Shown here one piece after another: positions 6,759 to 11,445 of a DNA stretch of 13,053 nucleotides. How positions within the stretch are numbered: the stretch's first letter is position 1; every line of letters starts with the position of its first letter. The notes under the pieces are model-generated. The model was not told the origin of the DNA. It made no database searches and worked only from the letters and a program-made list of their open reading frames with translations. This DNA is from JABCPE02 sp963509715 (lineage in GTDB: Bacteria; Bacteroidota; Bacteroidia; Flavobacteriales; Weeksellaceae), in NCBI GenBank assembly GCA_963509715.1, contig CAUPCB010000040.1, forward strand, positions 1 through 13,053, written 5' to 3'. A program made the position numbers and the translations under genes.

Positions 6759-8372
6759 ATGAGGATAATAAAATTGCTATTTCTGTTTTCGGTGTATTTG
6801 GCTTTTGGTCAAAATTTTACAAAAAAAGATACACTTTTGGGTTCTAATACTGCATACCGTGATTTTTGGGATGTCCAGAGATATGATGTGAAAGTAGAGC
6901 CCAACTATGAACAAAAAAGCCTGAAAGGAAGCAATAAAATAACATTCAAGATAACAAAGTCTGTGAGAAATCCTGTTTTTCAGATAGATTTGCAGCAGCC
7001 GATGAAACATGACAGCATTCGCTCTAGTTTTAAAGTAAAATCTACAAGAGTGGATGGTGATTTTATCTTTTTAGAAACAAAAGAAAGTTTTAAAAAAGGG
7101 CAGACACATACCTTGGAAATAGATTTTAGCGGAAATCCTATCATCGCTAAAAATGCGCCTTGGGATGGTGGCTGGGTTTTTACACAAGATGAAAAAGGAA
7201 ATCCGTGGATGTCCGTAGCCTGCGAAGGAATAGGGGCGAGTGTATGGCTTCCAATAAAGGAATACTGGGGCGATGAACCAGATATGGGGATGACCCTCGC
7301 TATCACTACTCCGAAAGATTTGGTGGGGGTAGGAAATGGAAGACTGATGCATCGTTCTGAAAGCGAGGGCAAAAATCACTTTGTCTGGGAGGTTTTCAAT
7401 CCTATAAATTCGTATAACATCGTTCCTTACATCGGTAAGTATGTCCATTTTTCGGATAGCTATATGGGGAAAAGAGGAAAATTGGATTTGGATTACTGGG
7501 TTTTAGATTATAATTTAGAAAAGGCTAAAAATCAGTTTAAACAAGTAAAACCTATGCTCAAAGCTTTTGAACATTGGTTTGGTGGATATCCTTTCTATAA
7601 AGATGGTTACAAACTGGTAGAATCTCCATATTTGGGAATGGAGCACCAGAGTAATGTAGCGTATGGAAATGGCTATCAGAATGGCTACTATGGAAGGGAT
7701 TTGTCAGGAACTGGCGTGGGCTTGTATTGGGATTTCATTATCGTTCATGAAAGCGGACACGAATGGTTTGGGAATAATATCACAGCCCAAGATAAAGCTG
7801 ATATGTGGATAAATGAGGCTTTTACGACTTATTCAGAAGTCTTGTTCACGGAAAATTATATGGACAAAAACGCTGCAAACACCTATATAAAGGGACTTAG
7901 AAAAAATATCCTGAATGATGAACCTATCATAGGCACATATGGCGTGAGAAAAACAGGTAGTACAGACCAATATATAAAAGGGGCAAATATGATACACACC
8001 ATCAGGCAGGTTATCAATAATGATGAAAAATTCAGACAAATTTTGCTGGGAATGAATACAGATTTTTATCATAAAATAGTGACTTCCAAACAGGTAGAGG
8101 ATTATATCAGCAAAAAAGCAGGAATAGATTTTTCGCTTGTTTTTGATCAGTATTTGAGAACGACACAGATCCCACAACTGGAATATGAGCAAAAAGGAAA
8201 TCAGCTGAAATTCCGCTGGAATAACACAATAAAGAATTTCAGAATGCCTGTAAAACTAAAAAGCCATTCTACATATATCGCTCCTACTCAGGAGTGGCAG
8301 ACTGTCACTTTGGCTAATGATAAGGCTGTGGAAATAGATGACAACTACTATATAGAAGTTTTGAAAAAATAA
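6759..8372 (+). CDS. Secreted M1-family zinc metallopeptidase (aminopeptidase-like)
   Basis: A 537-aa exported zinc peptidase. The N-terminus (residues 1-17, ending AFG before Q) looks like a signal peptide. Residues about 35-230 form the M1 N-terminal beta domain. The thermolysin-like catalytic domain carries GMEHQ (293-297) where canonical M1 enzymes have GAMEN. The zinc site is HESGHEW (His330, His334, catalytic Glu331), with third ligand Glu353 in WINEAF, 18 residues after His334. Tyr405 in QYIKGANM fits the transition-state tyrosine. It lacks the large C-terminal helical domain of PepN-like enzymes and resembles the short Bacteroidota M1 group. The GMEHQ change may relax free-amino-terminus recognition (inference). 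It is monocistronic, ending in a strong bidirectional terminator. Confidence 0.92.
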   Translation: MRIIKLLFLFSVYLAFGQNFTKKDTLLGSNTAYRDFWDVQRYDVKVEPNYEQKSLKGSNKITFKITKSVRNPVFQIDLQQPMKHDSIRSSFKVKSTRVDGDFIFLETKESFKKGQTHTLEIDFSGNPIIAKNAPWDGGWVFTQDEKGNPWMSVACEGIGASVWLPIKEYWGDEPDMGMTLAITTPKDLVGVGNGRLMHRSESEGKNHFVWEVFNPINSYNIVPYIGKYVHFSDSYMGKRGKLDLDYWVLDYNLEKAKNQFKQVKPMLKAFEHWFGGYPFYKDGYKLVESPYLGMEHQSNVAYGNGYQNGYYGRDLSGTGVGLYWDFIIVHESGHEWFGNNITAQDKADMWINEAFTTYSEVLFTENYMDKNAANTYIKGLRKNILNDEPIIGTYGVRKTGSTDQYIKGANMIHTIRQVINNDEKFRQILLGMNTDFYHKIVTSKQVEDYISKKAGIDFSLVFDQYLRTTQIPQLEYEQKGNQLKFRWNNTIKNFRMPVKLKSHSTYIAPTQEWQTVTLANDKAVEIDDNYYIEVLKK

Positions 8373-8402
8373 AAAAAATCCCCATAAAAGGGGATTTTTT
8401 TA
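8373..8402. terminator. Bidirectional terminator between convergent genes
   Basis: AAAAAATCCCC (8373-8383) pairs with GGGGATTTTTT (8390-8400) around a 6-base loop. It has a T-run downstream and the matching A-run upstream, so it works on either strand. It starts right after the M1 peptidase stop and ends 6 bases before the mvaA stop. Confidence 0.92.
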
Positions 8403-8407
8403 TAATA

Positions 8408-9736
8408 TTATTTCTGTTTTCTTAGTTTTTCTAATTCTAAAGCTATATCGTTGTAGCTTAGGGTTTTACCTTGCATCGCAGCAGAAATCAGTTTTTTTTC
8501 TTCTTCGTTTGCGCCCAGCTGGTTTAGAATATTGAATAAATGCATTTTCATGTGTCCTTTTTGGATTCCTGTGGTAACCAGCGAGCGAAGTGCAGCAAAG
8601 TTTTGAGCCAAACCAGATACTGCTAAAATGCCCATAAGTTCCTTTGCATTAGGTTTTCCTAAAAGAGCCAAAGAGAATTTTACCAATGGATGAAGGCTCG
8701 TGAGTCCTCCTACAACTCCCACAGAAATAGGCAGTTCTATCCAAAACCGAAATATTCCGTTTTCTATCGTGCAGTGGCTTAGTGAGCTGTATTTGCCGCT
8801 TTTACTTGCGTAGGCGTGCACAGAGGCTTCCACTGCCCGAAAGTCATTTCCTGTTGCGATGACCACAGCATCCACACCGTTCATAATGCCCTTATTATGC
8901 GTAGTTGCTCGGCAGGTGTCTATTTCTGCTATCGTTACCGCTTGTTTGAATTTCCAAGCAAATTCTTCTGGTGCGATGCCGTCATTATTCCCTAATTCTT
9001 CTATTTTACAGGAAACTTCCGCTCTTACTAAACATTCAGGAGTGTAGTTGGACAGAATGTTCATAATGATTTGCAGGGAGTTTTTTTCTTCTTCACTGAA
9101 TATTTCTGACTCAAAAATCTCTTCTTTCAGCGTTTTTCCAAATACTTCTAGACACGAATTGATGAAATTCGCTCCCATCGAATCCTGAGTGTCAAAACTT
9201 GCTTTGATTTGAAAATAATTTTCCAATTCATTGGTTTTGTCAATGAGGTCAATGCTTAGGATTCCGCCGCCTCTCTTGCGCATATTCGCTGTGATGTCCT
9301 GTGTGGCTTCGAATAATTTTTCTTTTAAAGTCAAATCAAAGAACTGGAATAGTTTTTCCTTATTTCCATTAAAAATAAAATGTGTATGCCCGAGTTTTTC
9401 CGTGTTGATGATGGTTGTTTGGAATCCGCCTCTCTCCATCCAGAATTTGGCTGCTTTGGCCGCTGCTGCCACTACCGAACTCTCTTCCACAGCCATGGGA
9501 ATGGCGTATAGTTTCCCGTTAATCAGGAAGTTAGGAGCGATTCCGTACGGGAGATAAAAATTAGAAATTGTGTTTTCAGAGAATTCATCATGAAGTTTTT
9601 GTAATTCTAAATCTTCGTTCCAATACTGCTTTAAAACAGACTCAAAATTAGTGTCATTTTCTAAATACTCTTGGATAAGCCAGTCTATTTTTTCTTGTTT
9701 TGGTAGCTTGGAAAAACCATCTATGGGGCGTTTCAT
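8408..9736 (-). CDS. mvaA: Hydroxymethylglutaryl-CoA reductase, class II
   Basis: A 442-aa enzyme interconverting HMG-CoA and mevalonate; here it probably feeds isoprenoid synthesis by the mevalonate route. By comparison with class II enzymes, the catalytic glutamate lies in PMAVEESS (Glu84 or Glu85). The catalytic lysine is Lys282 in THNKG, the aspartate Asp298 in ATGNDFRA, and the flap histidine His395 in KGHMKMHL. The cofactor-site stretch DSMGAN is at 185-190. The N-terminal FSKLPKQEKIDWL resembles the small helical domain of class II proteins. There is no membrane anchor, unlike eukaryotic class I enzymes, so it is cytoplasmic. It is transcribed alone from its own promoter. No other mevalonate gene lies in the window, so the biosynthetic direction is inferred from lineage. 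Confidence 0.94.
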   Translation of the reverse strand: MKRPIDGFSKLPKQEKIDWLIQEYLENDTNFESVLKQYWNEDLELQKLHDEFSENTISNFYLPYGIAPNFLINGKLYAIPMAVEESSVVAAAAKAAKFWMERGGFQTTIINTEKLGHTHFIFNGNKEKLFQFFDLTLKEKLFEATQDITANMRKRGGGILSIDLIDKTNELENYFQIKASFDTQDSMGANFINSCLEVFGKTLKEEIFESEIFSEEEKNSLQIIMNILSNYTPECLVRAEVSCKIEELGNNDGIAPEEFAWKFKQAVTIAEIDTCRATTHNKGIMNGVDAVVIATGNDFRAVEASVHAYASKSGKYSSLSHCTIENGIFRFWIELPISVGVVGGLTSLHPLVKFSLALLGKPNAKELMGILAVSGLAQNFAALRSLVTTGIQKGHMKMHLFNILNQLGANEEEKKLISAAMQGKTLSYNDIALELEKLRKQK

Positions 9737-9757
9737 TGTATATAATTTTTAAAAATC

Positions 9758-9765
9758 CAAAGATA
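9758..9765 (-). promoter_or_regulatory. -7 box of the mvaA promoter
   Basis: On the minus strand the sequence reads TATCTTTG, a perfect TAnnTTTG box. It is placed so that transcription would start about 15 bases before the mvaA ATG. No clear TTTG stands 19-21 bases further upstream in the AT-rich spacer, so the -33 part is poor. Confidence 0.55.
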
Positions 9766-9851
9766 CAAAAATAGAAAATAAAATAATTTGTAAAAAATAG
9801 AATTGATTATCAATGTTTTGTAATTAATTTAGAAAAAAAATGAAAAATATT

Positions 9852-9882
9852 TTTGTGATTAATGATAAAGTTTGTATATTTG
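9852..9882 (+). promoter_or_regulatory. Promoter of tRNA-Gln
   Basis: TTTG (9852-9855), a 19-base spacer and TATATTTG (9875-9882) match the Bacteroidota consensus exactly. Transcription would start about 10 bases before the mature tRNA 5' end. Confidence 0.85.
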
Positions 9883-9898
9883 CACCACTTAAAACGGA

Positions 9899-9969
9899 AG
9901 ACCCATGGTGTAACGGTAGCACACCAGATTTTGGTTCTGTTTGTCGGGGTTCGAATCCCTGTGGGTCTA
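9899..9969 (+). tRNA. tRNA-Gln (anticodon UUG)
   Basis: A 71-base tRNA. The acceptor stem AGACCCA/TGGGTCT is followed by discriminator A. The D arm carries GTGT/GCAC. The anticodon arm CCAGA-TTTTGGT-TCTGT has anticodon TTG at loop positions 34-36, and its outermost pair is a C/T mismatch. The T arm is CGGGG-TTCGAAT-CCCTG with the invariant TTCGAAT. CCA is not encoded. It reads glutamine codons CAA and, by wobble, CAG. It is followed by its own terminator and marks the end of the conserved part of the window. Confidence 0.95.
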
Positions 9970-9980
9970 CAATGAATTTT

Positions 9981-10015
9981 AGCAACTACTTATAAATCAA
10001 GTAGTTGCTTTTTTA
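9981..10015 (+). terminator. Terminator of tRNA-Gln
   Basis: AGCAACTACTT (9981-9991) pairs perfectly with AAGTAGTTGCT (9999-10009) across a 7-base loop and is followed by a seven-base T-run. This 11-bp stem lies 11 bases after the tRNA. Confidence 0.93.
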
Positions 10016-10334
10016 TTTTTGCTAATTTTAGGGCTTTGGTCACGATTTTGGTCACGGTAATTCTAAATTTTATTCATATTGAATTTCTTTAAAAGATATT
10101 GAATCATTCTTTGTGAAAATAGAAAAACTATTCATTTTCTAAAGAATCCTTTCTTTAAATAATTAATTACAAAAGTGAAATTCTAATTTTCTACCCGATA
10201 AATTTTAAAATAAAAACTAACTATTAAAAGGGGGATACAAAAAAAATCACATTTCACATATGCAAAAGAGGCATAGTAAGGAGACACTAACCTCTATCTT
10301 TATATTAAAAACAATAAAACACTTGTTGAAAAAA
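10016..10334. other. Gene-free AT-rich stretch after tRNA-Gln
   Basis: I see no credible gene here. It contains the TTTGGTCACG direct repeat listed separately. Near 10268-10295 there is a modest nested hairpin, AGAGG/CCTCT enclosing TAGT/ACTA. On the minus strand the first bases give short open stretches only, none with recognisable protein sequence. The base composition is markedly AT-rich compared with the genes before the tRNA. This could be the degraded edge of an inserted element, but no integrase is visible. Confidence 0.6.
10035..10056. repeat. Two direct copies of TTTGGTCACG
   Basis: TTTGGTCACG occurs at 10035-10044 and exactly again at 10047-10056, a 12-base period. On the minus strand one frame reads it as TVTKIVTK, a repeated VTK unit, possibly the residue of a coding tail. 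It is only about 20 bases past the tRNA terminator. Confidence 0.7.
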
Positions 10335-10366
10335 TTTGAATATTGAGAAAAACATCCTTATCTTCG
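10335..10366 (+). promoter_or_regulatory. Promoter reading into the structured module region
   Basis: TTTG (10335-10338), a 20-base spacer and TATCTTCG (10359-10366) match the Bacteroidota consensus with one C-for-T change, the same variation seen in the lpdA promoter. The predicted start near 10372 precedes the first repeat arm by about 30 bases. It is the only good promoter I find between the tRNA terminator and the methyltransferase genes. Confidence 0.65.
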
Positions 10367-10401
10367 CAAAGATTTTAACGATAAATGAAGCGTTGGCTTT
10401 T

Positions 10402-10449
10402 GTTCTGTTGTCAAGGAATCTACCAAATTTCAAACAACAAATACAGAAC
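10402..10449 (+). repeat. Structured repeat arm A
   Basis: The ends GTTCTGT (10402-10408) and ACAGAAC (10443-10449) are perfectly complementary. Inside, GGAAT (10415-10419) pairs with ATTTC (10427-10431) around the loop CTACCAA. The similarity to arm C extends upstream through AAGCGTTGGCTTT. The 3' inner strand AAACAACAAAT is identical in arm C. Confidence 0.85.
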
Positions 10450-10490
10450 TAAGAGGTCTAATGCTCATACCGTATAGGCATGGGTTGAGA

Positions 10491-10536
10491 CTATCTGTAT
10501 TTGTTAGGTTTTGGTAGAACCTCTTGCAACAGATAG
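10491..10536 (-). repeat. Structured repeat arm B (inverted copy)
   Basis: Inverted relative of arm A. The ends CTATCTGT (10491-10498) and ACAGATAG (10529-10536) are perfectly complementary. The inner stem AGGTT/AACCT (10506-10510/10518-10522) closes a 7-base loop. Read on the minus strand, that loop is CTACCAA, as in A and C. Read on the plus strand it is TTGGTAG. Confidence 0.85.
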
Positions 10537-10593
10537 ATTGATATCCGTGCTTTTTTTATTGTAACATATTATTGACATAAAAAGAGTTAGCTT

Positions 10594-10642
10594 TATTCTG
10601 TTGCAAGAGATCTACCAAATTTTAAACAACAAATACAGAATA
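10594..10642 (+). repeat. Structured repeat arm C
   Basis: Direct relative of arm A, about 190 bases downstream. The ends TATTCTGT (10594-10601) and ACAGAATA (10635-10642) are perfectly complementary. The inner stem GAGAT/ATTTT (10607-10611/10619-10623, with two G-T pairs) closes the loop CTACCAA (10612-10618). It is preceded by AAGAGTTAGCTTT, matching the lead-in of arm A. Confidence 0.85.
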
Positions 10643-10654
10643 GGTTAGCCTAAA

Positions 10655-10694
10655 ATGGTAAAGGGAGGCTGTAGTAAGTCTCTTCCTTTACCAT
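10655..10694 (+). other. Central hairpin of module 2
   Basis: ATGGTAAAGG (10655-10664) pairs perfectly with CCTTTACCAT (10685-10694). GAG/CTC can extend the stem inward past a two-base bulge, and an interior loop of about 12 bases closes it. It occupies the place held in module 1 by the CATACC/GGCATG hairpin, but the two are unrelated in sequence. Confidence 0.8.
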
Positions 10695-10702
10695 AGGGTT
10701 TG

Positions 10703-10796
10703 TATCTGTATGGAATAACGCTCTTGTTCCAGCTCTTTTTGAGTAAAATATTCACATCTCCAAAGGAACAAAGGAGATATCTATTCTGTACGGATA
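10703..10796 (+). other. Arm D: long hairpin ending just before the methyltransferase start codon
   Basis: TATCTGTATGGAATA (10703-10717) can pair over all 15 positions with TATTCTGTACGGATA (10782-10796), using three G-U pairs. A second stem, CTCTTGTTCC (10721-10730) with GGAACAA then GAG (10765-10776, two-base bulge), stacks inside it. The 5' part, TATCTGTAT then CTCTTG, corresponds to arm B with its middle lost or altered, so D looks like a diverged inverted arm for module 2. The stem ends 4 bases before the ATG at 10801. Confidence 0.7.
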
Positions 10797-10800
10797 TTAG

Positions 10801-11433
10801 ATGGAAGGCAGACAGGTAAAATCCAAAAAGCGAGTGGCAGACCATGGGGAGGTATTTACTAACGAAAGAGAAGTAAAAACCATGGTAGACCTTGTGTGGA
10901 AAGAGCTAGAAAAAGGTACAGCGGACAAGGTTCTTACTGCTACTTTTTTAGAGCCGTCATGTGGTTCGGGTAACTTTCTTATAGAGATTTTACAAAGGAA
11001 AATAGCACTGCTGAAAAAGACCAAGAAAAACAAATCTGATTATGGATTTTATTTGGTGCTGGTAGCAGGCAGTCTTTATGGTGTGGAGCTTCTTCCTGAT
11101 AATACCCAAGAATGCCGAGAGAGACTTCTCACAGAATTCAAAAAATCTTATCCCAAAAAAGAAGCAGACTATGAGATGCTGATGAGGAGCATTTCGTTCA
11201 TCATCAGTCAGAACATTATCTGTGGAGATGCCCTTAGCTATACTACGCCAGAGGGAGAGCCTATTGTTTTCACACATTGGTCTGGACTGAGTGACAAAAA
11301 AATAGTCGCCAACTATTTTGACTATGGTGAACTGTCCAAAAAAGAACAGGGCATGGCTTCTTTATTTGCGGAATATACAGTGAAAGAACCTGTGATAAGG
11401 CATTACTTGGAACTTGGTGCAGAACAGCCCTAA
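10801..11433 (+). CDS. Adenine-N6 DNA methyltransferase-like subunit without NPPY
   Basis: A 210-aa protein with the SAM-binding half of an N6-adenine methyltransferase. RVADHGEVFTNEREV (11-25) precedes motif I LEPSCGSGNFL (50-60), then motif II YGVELLPDN (93-101) and motif III GDAL (142-145). No catalytic (N/D)PP(Y/F) follows, so it probably cannot methylate alone; the next gene supplies NPPY. It resembles the short proteins annotated as restriction endonuclease subunit M beside Eco57I-like methylases. The start is fixed: TAG occupies 10798-10800, right before the ATG. No Shine-Dalgarno is visible, and the ATG lies 4 bases after hairpin D, so folding could affect translation (inference). The next gene begins 12 bases after its stop. 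A cofactor-binding partner, specificity or regulatory subunit is possible. Confidence 0.82.
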   Translation: MEGRQVKSKKRVADHGEVFTNEREVKTMVDLVWKELEKGTADKVLTATFLEPSCGSGNFLIEILQRKIALLKKTKKNKSDYGFYLVLVAGSLYGVELLPDNTQECRERLLTEFKKSYPKKEADYEMLMRSISFIISQNIICGDALSYTTPEGEPIVFTHWSGLSDKKIVANYFDYGELSKKEQGMASLFAEYTVKEPVIRHYLELGAEQP

Positions 11434-11445
11434 TCTTTTCTAACA

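Larger units (their letters stand above)
10372..10557 (+). ncRNA. Candidate structured RNA, module 1 (arm A, hairpin, arm B)
   Basis: Predicted transcript from the promoter at 10335-10366 to a T7 run (10551-10557). It contains arm A (10402-10449), a central hairpin CATACC-GTATA-GGCATG (10466-10482, one A/C mismatch) within GTCT/AGAC (10456-10459/10488-10491), and arm B (10491-10536), an inverted copy of arm A. Two foldings are possible. Each arm can fold on itself by its 7-8 base terminal stem and inner hairpin, or A and B can pair along about 40 bases. The T-run is not directly preceded by a compact stem, so termination may be partial and read-through into module 2 is possible. I do not recognise it as a known RNA family. 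Confidence 0.5.

Noticed and set aside
10283..10308. TATCTTTA (10298-10305) as a second promoter in the gene-free stretch.
   Set aside because: No TTG/TTTG stands 18-21 bases upstream, and the better-matched promoter at 10335-10366 lies just downstream.
10385..10477. A 30-codon ATG-initiated open frame starting 13 bases after the predicted transcription start and running through arm A.
   Set aside because: Arm C shares the DNA but has a two-base length difference in the lead-in, so the reading frame is not kept. The conservation follows stems and loops, not codons. A leader peptide is not excluded.
10402..10536. Invertible promoter (phase switch) between inverted arms A and B.
   Set aside because: Neither orientation of the segment between the arms contains a TAnnTTTG box, and no invertase gene is visible. 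The only good promoter lies outside the repeats.
10372..10557. Retron msr-msd.
   Set aside because: No reverse transcriptase gene is in the window, and a duplicated pair of modules with inverted arms is not the known retron layout.
10402..10642. CRISPR array.
   Set aside because: Only two direct copies exist, about 190 bases apart, with a third inverted between them. Spacing is not that of repeat-spacer units and no cas gene is present.
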